From assembly GCA_025927665.1 (NCBI GenBank), contig JAICKZ010000116.1, forward strand, positions 1 through 9,382: a stretch of DNA of 9,382 bases, in the 5' to 3' direction. This DNA comes from Steroidobacteraceae bacterium (GTDB lineage: Bacteria; Pseudomonadota; Gammaproteobacteria; Steroidobacterales; Steroidobacteraceae). Positions 1 to 6,804 of the stretch are shown in pieces. Position 1 is the first letter of the stretch. Each line of letters starts with the position of its first letter. The notes below the pieces were generated by a model, which worked only from the letters and a program-made list of their open reading frames with translations, was not told the origin of the DNA and ran no database searches. Both the position numbers and the translations under genes were made by a program.

Positions 1-465
1 CCGTTGATGCATGTAATTGCGGGTAAAGCAGTGGCCTTTAAAGAGGCGCTCGAACCTGCATTCAAGGATTATCAACAACAAGTCATTACCAATGCACGCG
101 CGATGGCTGCAACATTGATGGCGCGTGGTTACAAGATTGTGTCGGGTGGTACCGATAATCATTTGTTCTTGCTCGATCTGATTGGTCGTGATTATTCTGG
201 CAAAGATGCCGATGCCTCACTCGGTAAAGCGAACATCACCGTGAATAAGAACACAGTACCCAATGATCCGCGCTCGCCGTTTGTCACCAGTGGATTGCGT
301 ATTGGTTCACCCGCCATTACGACCCGTGGTTTCAAAGAAACCGAAGCCAAGTTATTGGCAGGTTGGATTGCTGATGTATTGGATCATGTGAATGATGAAG
401 CGGTGCTCGCACGTGTGAAACAAGACGTACTGAAAATTTGTAAACAATTTCCGGTCTACGGTTGA
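1..465 (+). CDS. glyA: Serine hydroxymethyltransferase, C-terminal part (5' end outside window)
   Basis: This is the last 154 codons of a cytoplasmic PLP enzyme that interconverts serine and glycine and loads tetrahydrofolate with a one-carbon unit. The open frame runs in from the window edge with residues PLMHVIAGKAVAFKEAL, a hallmark GlyA stretch just after the active-site region. The PLP-binding lysine motif would lie upstream, outside the window. Further GlyA signatures are SGGTDNHLFLLDL, the NTVPNDPRSPFVTSGLRIGSPA segment with the conserved substrate-carboxylate-binding Arg, and the terminal QFPVYG. The internal ATG at position 7 is not a start. GlyA proteins are usually about 415-420 residues, so roughly the last third is present and intact. 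It lies upstream of nrdR in the same orientation, a common gamma/betaproteobacterial arrangement, but a 158-bp gap with an inverted repeat separates the two. Confidence 0.97.
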   Translation, partial: PLMHVIAGKAVAFKEALEPAFKDYQQQVITNARAMAATLMARGYKIVSGGTDNHLFLLDLIGRDYSGKDADASLGKANITVNKNTVPNDPRSPFVTSGLRIGSPAITTRGFKETEAKLLAGWIADVLDHVNDEAVLARVKQDVLKICKQFPVYG

Positions 466-478
466 AAGATGGTTTCTG

Positions 479-621
479 ACACACTCTTTCAAAACGTAGC
501 GAGCGAAGTCAGTTTGTGTCCAACCGGCGCGCAGGAATTGGAGTGTATATGACAATACATGACAATTCCGAGCACTGTATGGACACAAAATCACGAGCGC
601 AGTAGTTTTGAGAGAGTGTGT
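479..621. repeat. Nested long inverted repeat between glyA and nrdR
   Basis: Outer arms of 17 nt at 479-495 and 605-621 are complementary except at one position (T488 opposite G612, a possible G-U pair in RNA). Inside them lie further paired arms: 513-522 with 580-589 (10 nt, perfect), 534-540 with 563-569 (7 nt), and 544-548 with 555-559 (5 nt). All are centred near 550-551, so the gap could fold as one long interrupted hairpin. The right outer arm ends 2 nt before the nrdR ATG and contains the purine-rich GAGAG at 612-616, the only Shine-Dalgarno-like stretch for nrdR. It could be a glyA transcript-end structure, a translational control element for nrdR, or a small MITE-like insertion. No clear target-site duplication or terminal T-run is visible. 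Confidence 0.7.
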
Positions 622-623
622 AA

Positions 624-1160
624 ATGTATTGCCCTTTTTGCAGTCATGAAGAAACCAAGGTCATTGACTCTCGCCTCGCAGGTGAGGGTCAACAGATCCG
701 CAGGCGTCGTGAATGTCTGAAATGCAATGAACGCTTTACGACTTTTGAAACCGCTGAATTGGTGATGCCAAGAATCATCAAAAGCGACGTCAGTCGCGAA
801 CCTTTCGATGAGCAAAAACTGAAAAGCAGCATGCTGAAGTCGCTGGAAAAAAGACCTGTGGCGAGTGAAGCGGTCGATGCGGCGGTGGTACATATCTGCA
901 ATAAATTGCGTTCATTAGGTGAGCGTGAAGTACCCGCACGCATGGTGGGTGAATTGGTCATGGAAGAATTACGTCATCTGGATGAAGTGGCGTATGTACG
1001 CTTTGCTTCGGTATATCGCAGCTTTCAAGACATTGACGCCTTTCGCGAAGAGATTGATCGATTGCGACGTCATCAACGCAATATCGATGTGGAAGAAACA
1101 CAGTTGCAGTTGTGGGAAGGCTCACCACTCAATCCTGCCAATCAGAAGAACAAGTTGTGA
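624..1160 (+). CDS. nrdR: Transcriptional repressor NrdR
   Basis: NrdR is a zinc-finger/ATP-cone repressor that senses (d)ATP and shuts down ribonucleotide reductase operons. The N-terminal zinc ribbon is complete: Cys3 and Cys6 (CPFC), Cys31 and Cys34 (CLKC). The conserved TKVIDSRL and RFTTFE segments flank these pairs. The ATP-cone covers about residues 49-139 and ends in the typical VAYVRFASVYRSF. At 178 residues it is longer than the usual 150-160, with a polar tail after residue 150 (about 28 residues). The ATG start gives the canonical MYCPFC N-terminus. Its ribosome-binding region is weak and lies in the right arm of the inverted repeat. ribD follows after 2 nt, which implies co-transcription and translational coupling. 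No NrdR box is evident in front of it. Confidence 0.97.
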   Translation: MYCPFCSHEETKVIDSRLAGEGQQIRRRRECLKCNERFTTFETAELVMPRIIKSDVSREPFDEQKLKSSMLKSLEKRPVASEAVDAAVVHICNKLRSLGEREVPARMVGELVMEELRHLDEVAYVRFASVYRSFQDIDAFREEIDRLRRHQRNIDVEETQLQLWEGSPLNPANQKNKL

Positions 1161-1162
1161 GC

Positions 1163-2254
1163 ATGAACATCACAGAGTTTGATCAAGCCATGATGCAGTA
1201 TGCGCTCGACCTTGCTGCGCGTGGGCTATACACCACACATCCAAATCCGCGAGTGGGTTGTGTGATTGTGCAAGCCGACAAAGTTGTCAGCGAAGGTTGG
1301 CATATCAAGGCCGGTGAACCGCATGCTGAAGTACACGCACTGCAAGATGCGGGTGAACGGGCACGCGGTGCAACGGCCTATGTCACGCTCGAACCTTGTG
1401 CGCACACCGGTCGTACTCCGCCGTGTGTCGATGCATTGATCAAAGCAGGAATCAAGCGCGTCGTGTATGCAATGCAAGATCCCAATCCCATGGTGAATGG
1501 TCAGGGCCTTGAGAGATTACAAGCAGCGAAAATACAAGTCGATGGGCCCGTATGTGAGCTTGAAGCACGTGAGCTCAATAGCGGTTTCATTAAACGCATG
1601 GAAAGTGGATTGCCGCTAGTAAGAATAAAAATGGCGATGAGTGTCGATGGACGCACCGCACTGGCCGATGGCAGCAGTAAGTGGATTACGAATGAAGCGT
1701 CGCGTGAAGATGTACATCACTGGCGTGCACGCAGCTCAGCAATTTTGACGGGTGTCGGTACTGTACTCGCTGATGATCCACAGCTTAATGTGCGATTGAA
1801 GAATATGGATTTACATGATCGCCAACCTTGGCGTGTAATCTGTGACACACACTTGCGTACGCCCAGCAACTCACGCGTCGTACAAACTGCTGGCGCGTTG
1901 ATTTATACAACAACTAAACCGTATGCTTGTGGAAATGCAGAAGTGGTTCAAGTGAATGTTGATGAACAAGGTAAGCTTGATTTAATGGCAGTGTTACGCG
2001 AACTGGCAATACGTGGCTGTAACGAAGTCTTAGTGGAAGCGGGCGCAACGTTGGGCGGCGCATTGCTGGCGCGAGGATTGGCAGATGAATTGCTCATCTA
2101 TATCGCACCAATATTGCTGGGACAGCATGCCCGGGCGTTGTTCGATTTGCCGATCATTTCTCATATGTCAGAGCGCCCCGAGTTACAACTTCTCAATACT
2201 CAACAATTTGGCTCTGATATAAGACTGCGTTATCGTGTGATCAGAGATTTTTAA
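1163..2254 (+). CDS. ribD: Bifunctional riboflavin deaminase/reductase RibD
   Basis: RibD catalyses two successive steps in riboflavin synthesis: deamination of the diaminopyrimidinone ribosyl phosphate, then NADPH-dependent reduction of its ribose to ribitol. The 363-residue product has the usual two-domain length. The N-terminal deaminase (about 5-145) carries THPNPRVGCVIV, the zinc-site HAE (His54, Glu56) and PCAHTGRTPPC with Cys79 and Cys88. The C-terminal reductase (about 150-360) begins with RIKMAMSVDGRTAL and includes the GVGTVLADDPQLNVR segment. The ATG at 1163 lies 2 nt after the nrdR stop. The frame stays open further upstream, inside nrdR, but that extension has no family likeness. 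All recognised catalytic residues are present. Confidence 0.97.
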   Translation: MNITEFDQAMMQYALDLAARGLYTTHPNPRVGCVIVQADKVVSEGWHIKAGEPHAEVHALQDAGERARGATAYVTLEPCAHTGRTPPCVDALIKAGIKRVVYAMQDPNPMVNGQGLERLQAAKIQVDGPVCELEARELNSGFIKRMESGLPLVRIKMAMSVDGRTALADGSSKWITNEASREDVHHWRARSSAILTGVGTVLADDPQLNVRLKNMDLHDRQPWRVICDTHLRTPSNSRVVQTAGALIYTTTKPYACGNAEVVQVNVDEQGKLDLMAVLRELAIRGCNEVLVEAGATLGGALLARGLADELLIYIAPILLGQHARALFDLPIISHMSERPELQLLNTQQFGSDIRLRYRVIRDF

Positions 2255-2266
2255 TGTGAGTTTTTA

Positions 2267-2878
2267 ATGTTTACTGGAATCGTTCAACAAGTTGGTCAAG
2301 TACAAGCAATCACTGCGCGCCAAGGCGATGTTGAAATGGTATTTGCCACGGGCAATCATTATCTGGATCAAACGCAATTGGGCGATAGCATCGCGGTGAA
2401 TGGTTGTTGTCTTACGGTGGTCAAGTTGTTTCCCAATGCATTTGCTGCAGATATATCGCGTGAAACATTGCGGGTGACTACCTTGCACGCATGGCAAGTG
2501 GGCGACCGCATCAATCTTGAAAAAGCACTACGTGCTGGCGATGCGCTCGGTGGTCACTATGTAACCGGTCATGTGGATGGTGTTGGCAAGGTTCTTTCAC
2601 TTCATGATGATGCACGTTCGATGCGCATACGATTTTCAGTGCCACGACTTTTGGGAAAATACATTGCCAAGAAAGGCTCAGTGGCCGTGGATGGTATAAG
2701 TCTTACAGTCAATGAAGCCGGTGATGAAATTGATCATAGTTGGTTCGAAGTCAATCTAGTGCCGCATACATTGGCGGTGACGATTGCAAATATTTATCGA
2801 TTAGATACGGCAGTTAATATCGAAATAGATATCATTGCCCGCTATATCGAACGCGCACAGCAAGCGGGATCAACATGA
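2267..2878 (+). CDS. ribE: Riboflavin synthase, alpha chain
   Basis: This trimeric enzyme dismutates two molecules of 6,7-dimethyl-8-ribityllumazine into riboflavin and the pyrimidine substrate of lumazine synthase. The 203-residue protein starts with the diagnostic MFTGIVQ. It shows the two internal lumazine-binding repeats, with matching segments SIAVNGCCLTV (about 41-51) and SVAVDGISLTVN (about 138-149). GGHYVTGHVDGVG at 95-107 links the barrels, and VPHTLAVT near 165 corresponds to the usual IPHTL motif. The gene begins 12 nt after the ribD stop and ends in an ATGA overlap with the next gene, so it sits in the middle of the operon. The symbol follows common usage; in E. coli the same gene is called ribC. 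Confidence 0.97.
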   Translation: MFTGIVQQVGQVQAITARQGDVEMVFATGNHYLDQTQLGDSIAVNGCCLTVVKLFPNAFAADISRETLRVTTLHAWQVGDRINLEKALRAGDALGGHYVTGHVDGVGKVLSLHDDARSMRIRFSVPRLLGKYIAKKGSVAVDGISLTVNEAGDEIDHSWFEVNLVPHTLAVTIANIYRLDTAVNIEIDIIARYIERAQQAGST

Positions 2879-3960
2879 CGCTGAATAGCATTGACGAAAT
2901 TTTAAACGACCTGCGTGCAGGCAAGATGGTCGTGATCATGGATGATGAAGATCGTGAGAACGAAGGCGATTTATTAATGATCGCCGAATTTGTACGTCCC
3001 GAAGATATTAATTTCATGGCCCGCTATGGACGTGGGTTAATTTGTCTAACCTTGACTCGCGAGCGCTGCAAACAATTGCGACTACCATTGATGGTGAATG
3101 ATACCGATACAGATTATCGCACTAACTTTACGTTATCGATTGAGGCGGCTGAGGGTGTGACCACGGGTATCTCAGCACATGATCGTGCACAAACCATTCT
3201 TGCGGCCGTTAAGCCTAACGCCCGTCCCGAAGATCTGCGTCAGCCCGGTCATATATTTCCAGTGATGTCACAGCCCGGTGGAGTGTTATCACGTGCAGGA
3301 CATACCGAAGCAGGTTGTGATCTGGCCCGCCTTGCAGGTGGCACGTCGGCGGCCGTGATCGTGGAAATTCTCAATGATGATGGCACCATGGCACGTCGTC
3401 CTGATCTGGAATCCTTTGCCGCACGACATGGGTTAAAGATCGGCACCATTGCAGATCTAATTCGTTATCGTATTGAAAGAGAGCAATCGGTTGAGCGCAT
3501 TGCGGAAAAAACTGTTGACACTGATTTTGGTTCGTTCCGCATGATTTGTTATGAAGACCATGTGCATCGCACGGTTCATGTCGCATTGTTGCGTGGCGAA
3601 CCAGAGAAGGCGGATGCGCCGTTGGTGCGTGTACATGTCAAAGACACATTGCGAGATCTGATTGGTGTGCATGAAGCCAACCGTAGTTGGTCATTGCGCG
3701 CCGCGATGCAACGTATCGCGAGTGAAGGTACGGGGGTCATTTTGCTCTTGCGTCCTCAGGAAGAGCCGCGTGATTTAATGGATGCGGTAAATAATTTACA
3801 AGGTGGCAGTGCCAAGACCGCTGGCGTGTTGCGCACTTATGGCATTGGCGCACAAGTGCTGCGCGACTTGGGTATTCAACGCATGCGAGTATTGTCAGCT
3901 CCACGTCAGTTGCAGGGATTGGCGGGATTTGATCTGGAAGTTGTCGGCTACGTGGATTAG
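2875..3960 (+). CDS. ribB: 3,4-dihydroxy-2-butanone 4-phosphate synthase with a degenerate GTP cyclohydrolase II-like domain
   Basis: The N-terminal half (about 1-200) is DHBP synthase, which converts ribulose 5-phosphate into the four-carbon unit used by lumazine synthase. It has the acidic metal-binding DDEDRENEGD (23-32), the RPGH-like RQPGHIFP (122-129) and GHTEAGCDLARLAGG (142-156). The C-terminal part (about 210-361) aligns in layout with GTP cyclohydrolase II and keeps the family's YGIGAQVLRDLGIQRMRVLS. The zinc-binding cysteines expected in the SECLTGD...RCDCG region are absent: the stretch 254-277 contains no Cys at all, and the RQEGRGIG motif is reduced to LLRPQEEP. This is the pattern known from RibBX proteins, in which only the first activity is likely. 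Start and preceding stop overlap as ATGA. The name ribBA would overstate its function. Confidence 0.93.
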   Translation: MTLNSIDEILNDLRAGKMVVIMDDEDRENEGDLLMIAEFVRPEDINFMARYGRGLICLTLTRERCKQLRLPLMVNDTDTDYRTNFTLSIEAAEGVTTGISAHDRAQTILAAVKPNARPEDLRQPGHIFPVMSQPGGVLSRAGHTEAGCDLARLAGGTSAAVIVEILNDDGTMARRPDLESFAARHGLKIGTIADLIRYRIEREQSVERIAEKTVDTDFGSFRMICYEDHVHRTVHVALLRGEPEKADAPLVRVHVKDTLRDLIGVHEANRSWSLRAAMQRIASEGTGVILLLRPQEEPRDLMDAVNNLQGGSAKTAGVLRTYGIGAQVLRDLGIQRMRVLSAPRQLQGLAGFDLEVVGYVD

Positions 3961-4059
3961 CGTTGATACGAAGTTATGGGCTAGCAATGTTGACTCATAT
4001 TTGTTTACGTTAAGTTTATGTCCTGGGCTAATCGAACGGCAGTGCACGAGAGGAAGAGA

Positions 4060-4084
4060 ATGCTTCGACAGACTCAGCATGAAC
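4060..4084. repeat. Short interspersed palindromic repeat (CTTCGACA...CTCAGCAT type)
   Basis: The 25-nt stretch begins and ends its core with complementary ATGCT (4060-4064) and AGCAT (4076-4080), followed by GAAC. From memory, this sequence type (CTTCGACAGGCTCAGCATGAAC and its complement) is scattered in many copies through proteobacterial genomes. In the reverse frame it gives the familiar spurious peptide MLSLSKH. Only one copy is seen here, so the assignment rests on resemblance. Whether this genome carries a family of them cannot be told from the window. Confidence 0.55.
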
Positions 4085-4149
4085 AGAAAATAGGTGTTTG
4101 AATAGTTATGTTTCAAAGTGGCTAGGCGTGTCAGCTGTGACTTTCATCG

Positions 4150-4164
4150 AGCTAGATCTAAGCT
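4150..4164. promoter_or_regulatory. Near-palindrome upstream of ribH, possible operator
   Basis: The sequence AGC-TAGATCTA-A-GCT is a perfect 8-bp palindrome (4153-4160) flanked by AGC and GCT, with one unpaired A. It overlaps where the -35 region of the ribH promoter should lie. That position would suit a repressor or activator site, but nothing identifies a regulator, and a short palindrome can arise by chance. Confidence 0.2.
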
Positions 4165-4171
4165 AAACCGC

Positions 4172-4177
4172 TATACT
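4172..4177 (+). promoter_or_regulatory. Probable -10 element of the ribH promoter
   Basis: TATACT matches the sigma-70 -10 consensus TATAAT at five of six bases. It would start transcription near 4184, giving a leader of about 32 nt before the ribH ATG. No good -35 hexamer lies at normal spacing, so the promoter may be weak or activator-dependent. The call is supported by the 255-bp break between ribB and ribH. Confidence 0.4.
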
Positions 4178-4215
4178 GCGCCGCAATACGTCTTCCAAAT
4201 TTGACTGGAGTCCCC

Positions 4216-4689
4216 ATGGACACAATTAAGACCATCACTGGCGATCTGTTGGCACACGATGCCAAATTCGTCATCGTCGCGGCACGATTTAATGATTTCA
4301 TTGTTGAGCCCTTGATTCGAGGTGCAGTGGACACGCTTAAACGTCATGGCGCTTCCGATAAAAGTATTGAAATCGTTCGTGTGCCTGGTGCATTCGAGTT
4401 ACCGCTCGCAGCGAAGAGAATGGCGCAAACCAAACGTTACCAAGCGATTATTGCGTTGGGCGCGGTGATTAAAGGTGCAACGTCGCATTTCGATTATGTA
4501 TGTGGAGAATGTGCAGGTGGCTTGTCACGCGTGGCATTGGATACCGGCGTGCCAGTGGCATTTGGTGTATTAACCACGGATACCATCGAGCAAGCCATTG
4601 AACGGGCCGGTACCAAAGCAGGCAATAAAGGTGTCGATGCGGCCATGGTTGCATTGGAGATGGCGAATTTGGTTAAAGGCATCGAATAG
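4216..4689 (+). CDS. ribH: 6,7-dimethyl-8-ribityllumazine synthase
   Basis: RibH condenses the ribitylaminopyrimidine made by the RibD branch with 3,4-dihydroxy-2-butanone 4-phosphate from RibB, giving the substrate of riboflavin synthase. The 157-residue length is typical of the icosahedral or pentameric enzyme. Visible signatures are VAARFNDFIVEPLIRGA (21-37), VRVPGAFELPLAAKRMA (54-70), ALGAVIKGATSHFDYV (80-95) with catalytic His91, and GVLTTDTIEQAIERAGTKAGNKG (117-139). The ATG at 4216 is chosen over the in-frame TTG at 4201 because GGAG at 4207-4210 sits 5 nt before it. The stop overlaps the nusB GTG by one base (TAGTG), so the two genes should be translationally coupled. Confidence 0.97.
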   Translation: MDTIKTITGDLLAHDAKFVIVAARFNDFIVEPLIRGAVDTLKRHGASDKSIEIVRVPGAFELPLAAKRMAQTKRYQAIIALGAVIKGATSHFDYVCGECAGGLSRVALDTGVPVAFGVLTTDTIEQAIERAGTKAGNKGVDAAMVALEMANLVKGIE

Positions 4690-5189
4690 TGAACAAACCC
4701 GTTACTACTTCTGATGCACCTATCGCCAAGAACTCGACCAATAAACGCAAAAATCTTTCTAAAGCGCGATCACAGGCTCGACGTTGTGTTATGCAGGCGT
4801 TATATCAATGGCAGTTGACGCAACAGAACTTCGCTGAGATTCGTGCTCAGTTTATTGAACGTGAAGAATATAAAAGTGCCGATGCAGAATATTTCGCGGA
4901 GTTGTTGAACGGTTCAATTGAGCAACAACCGCAACTCGCAGCGCGAGTCGGTGAATATGCCGACCGACCTTGGGAACAATTGGATGTGATTGAACGCGCC
5001 ATCTTATTGCTTTCCATATATGAATTGATTAACCGATTGGATGTGCCTTATCGTGTGGTGGTCAACGAAGGCGTGGAGTTGGCCAAGCAATTTGGCGCTA
5101 CCGATGGTTATAAGTACATCAATGCGTTGTTGGATCGTGCTGCAAAAGGATTGCGAACGGCTGAACGCCGTTCGTTGTTACAGAAGTAG
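4689..5189 (+). CDS. nusB: Transcription antitermination factor NusB
   Basis: NusB binds boxA RNA together with ribosomal protein S10 and helps RNA polymerase read through rRNA operons. The all-helical NusB domain covers about residues 28-156: ARRCVMQALYQWQL (30-43), IERAILLLSIYEL (101-113) and the strongly conserved VVVNEGVELAKQFGATDGYKYINALLDRAA (123-152). At 166 residues it is longer than the roughly 140 of E. coli, owing to a Lys/Ser/Asn-rich N-terminal tail of about 25 residues. The GTG start overlaps the ribH stop by one base, and TAAAGG at 4674-4679 can serve as its ribosome-binding site. No in-frame ATG precedes the conserved region. Confidence 0.96.
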   Translation: MNKPVTTSDAPIAKNSTNKRKNLSKARSQARRCVMQALYQWQLTQQNFAEIRAQFIEREEYKSADAEYFAELLNGSIEQQPQLAARVGEYADRPWEQLDVIERAILLLSIYELINRLDVPYRVVVNEGVELAKQFGATDGYKYINALLDRAAKGLRTAERRSLLQK

Positions 5190-5275
5190 AGTTGCGTCTA
5201 CAACATTCAGTTTTACTCAAGTCAGTGGCAAAGATAATGCTGGCTTAATGATCAATAAACCAAACCGTTGAGGCA

Positions 5276-6250
5276 TTGACCTTGAATGAATTTCAACTCA
5301 TTGCTCATTATTTCAGCACATCACATTGTGGTAGTGATGTATTGCTAGGCATAGGTGACGATGCGGCCGTCATTGATGTTCCTGTTGGATATCGTCTTGT
5401 TACCGCAGTGGATACCATTGTCGAAGGCGTGCACTTTCCTAACAACAGTCATGCGGGTGACATTGCTTATCGTGCACTTGCAGTGAATCTCAGCGATATG
5501 GCCGCCATGGGCGCGACGCCACGTTGGTTTACGTTATCGTTATGCATTCCTAAAGCGGAAGAACCTTGGCTCGAACAATTCGCTGCGTCGTTGAGTAAAT
5601 TCGCCGCACAATACAATGTGCAATTGGTGGGTGGTGATACGGTTAAAGGACCACTGAACATTTCCATCCAAATGATGGGCATCGTTGAAACGGATCGGTG
5701 GTTGACGCGTTCGGGTGCCAAACCCGGTGACTTGATTATGGTCTCGGGCATTCCAGGTGAAGCAGCCGGTGGATTGCAATTATTATTGCATCCACGCACA
5801 TCGTTGAATGACACGGAGCAGTCTCATGCTCAGCATTTGATACAACGCTTCTTACAACCACAACCGCGTATCGAACTCGGTAGAGCACTGCGATTACATG
5901 CCAGCGCTGCAATGGATGTGTCAGATGGATTGCTCACCGATCTGTCCAAGTTGTGTGCTGCTAGTGGTTGTGGAGCACAGTTGCAACTGGAGCAACTGCC
6001 TACGTCTTCTGCGTTGCGCATGTTGTTTGGGGAGCGACATGAATCATTGATATTGAGCGGTGGCGATGACTATGAGTTGTTATTTACGATCAATCCAAAA
6101 TCGTTGTCGTTGTTACAAGACATCAGTGCCCATACTCAAGTTTCTTGTACGCTGATTGGAGTGATGACTGAAGAATCAGGCGTTCGTTGTTTGCGAAATA
6201 ATCAATCCGTGGTTATTACCGATACAGGTTTCGATCATTTTTCTGTTTGA
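5276..6250 (+). CDS. thiL: Thiamine-monophosphate kinase
   Basis: ThiL phosphorylates thiamine monophosphate with ATP to the cofactor thiamine diphosphate. It is a PurM/AIR-synthase-fold enzyme, and 324 residues is normal. Motifs in order are GIGDDAAV (25-32), the NLSDMAAMGA helix (71-80), VGGDTVKGP (118-126), LTRSGAKPGD (143-152), AMDVSDGLLTDL (212-223) and SGGDDYELLF (261-270). These include the Asp residues that bind Mg-ATP. There is no ATG start; the choice lies between TTG at 5276 (MTLNEF, resembling the usual family N-terminus) and TTG at 5282. The second is better spaced (8 nt) from the GAGG at 5270-5273. The 86-bp gap after nusB contains only a weak promoter-like pair, TTTACT and GATAAT, at 15-bp spacing. 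No TPP riboswitch is seen. Confidence 0.96.
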   Translation: MTLNEFQLIAHYFSTSHCGSDVLLGIGDDAAVIDVPVGYRLVTAVDTIVEGVHFPNNSHAGDIAYRALAVNLSDMAAMGATPRWFTLSLCIPKAEEPWLEQFAASLSKFAAQYNVQLVGGDTVKGPLNISIQMMGIVETDRWLTRSGAKPGDLIMVSGIPGEAAGGLQLLLHPRTSLNDTEQSHAQHLIQRFLQPQPRIELGRALRLHASAAMDVSDGLLTDLSKLCAASGCGAQLQLEQLPTSSALRMLFGERHESLILSGGDDYELLFTINPKSLSLLQDISAHTQVSCTLIGVMTEESGVRCLRNNQSVVITDTGFDHFSV

Positions 6251-6304
6251 TCACGTTTCTTTACATCTCCTTGACCATCGTTTGCTCTCATAAATAGAAA
6301 AACC

Positions 6305-6784
6305 ATGCGTTACAGTGCTGATCCGAAACTAATTCTGCGTAAGCCAATCCACTTTTTTGCATTTGGCTTCGGTGCAGGCTTAAGTCCGCGTGCTCCGGGG
6401 ACGATGGGGACCATAGCGGCGATACCGATTGTGTGGATGTTGATGCAACTGCCACTGAGTTATTACTTATGTTGTGTCGTTATGTTGAGTGTGATCGGCG
6501 TTTACATTTGTGGTGAAAGCGCAAAACAATTAGCGGTGCATGATCATCCTGGAATTGTGTGGGATGAAATTGTTGGTTATGCCATCACCATGATTGCAGT
6601 GCCGCGTACGTGGCAATATTTTTTAATGGGCTTTGTATTGTTTCGTTTGTTTGACATCACTAAGCCCTGGCCGATCCGCGAGGCTGATCACAGACTTTCC
6701 GGAGGCCTTGGAATTATGCTGGACGACATGATGGCAGGGCTGGCATCGTGTGCGTTGCTACATATGATGAGCCATTTTTTCTGA
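6305..6784 (+). CDS. pgpA: Phosphatidylglycerophosphatase A
   Basis: PgpA is an inner-membrane phosphatase that removes phosphate from phosphatidylglycerophosphate to give phosphatidylglycerol. The 159-residue protein has the family signatures GFGAGLSPRAPGTMGTIAAIP (21-41), DHPGIVWDEIVG (80-91), FRLFDITKPWPIREAD (113-128) and GGLGIMLDDMMAG (133-145), with the acidic residues expected at the Mg-dependent active site. Hydrophobic stretches at about 34-49, 53-70, 89-114 and 142-155 fit a small polytopic membrane protein. It follows thiL by 54 bp, a common neighbour in proteobacteria. There is no strong Shine-Dalgarno sequence; the leader is A-rich. The protein kinase gene starts 20 nt downstream. 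Confidence 0.95.
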   Translation: MRYSADPKLILRKPIHFFAFGFGAGLSPRAPGTMGTIAAIPIVWMLMQLPLSYYLCCVVMLSVIGVYICGESAKQLAVHDHPGIVWDEIVGYAITMIAVPRTWQYFLMGFVLFRLFDITKPWPIREADHRLSGGLGIMLDDMMAGLASCALLHMMSHFF

Positions 6785-6804
6785 TCTAAAATGTTCGAGG
6801 ATAC

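Larger units (their letters stand above)
3961..4215. other. Intergenic region between ribB and ribH
   Basis: This 255-bp stretch has no convincing coding frame. It contains a short interspersed repeat (4060-4084), a small imperfect inverted pair (4097-4102 with 4112-4117), a near-palindrome around TAGATCTA (4150-4164), and a probable -10 element for ribH. The conserved boxes of an FMN riboswitch are not present. It separates the upstream rib genes from ribH-nusB, which are closely spaced or directly adjacent in many relatives. Confidence 0.75.

Noticed and set aside
689..961. 90-residue - strand frame inside nrdR
   Set aside because: It is antisense to conserved NrdR codons and has no independent support.
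3895..4116. 73-residue - strand frame after ribB
   Set aside because: It overlaps the end of ribB and the interspersed repeat; its MLSLSKH segment is the well-known translation of that repeat.
3961..4215. FMN riboswitch in front of ribH
   Set aside because: The conserved RFN boxes and helices are not present here, nor in the gap before nrdR.
5467..5814. 115-residue - strand frame inside thiL
   Set aside because: It lies wholly opposite the clearly conserved thiL coding sequence and has no family signature.
6251..6304. Promoter for pgpA (TTGACC at 6271-6276)
   Set aside because: The -35-like hexamer is good, but no acceptable -10 lies at 16-18 bp; TAAATA is only 14 bp away.
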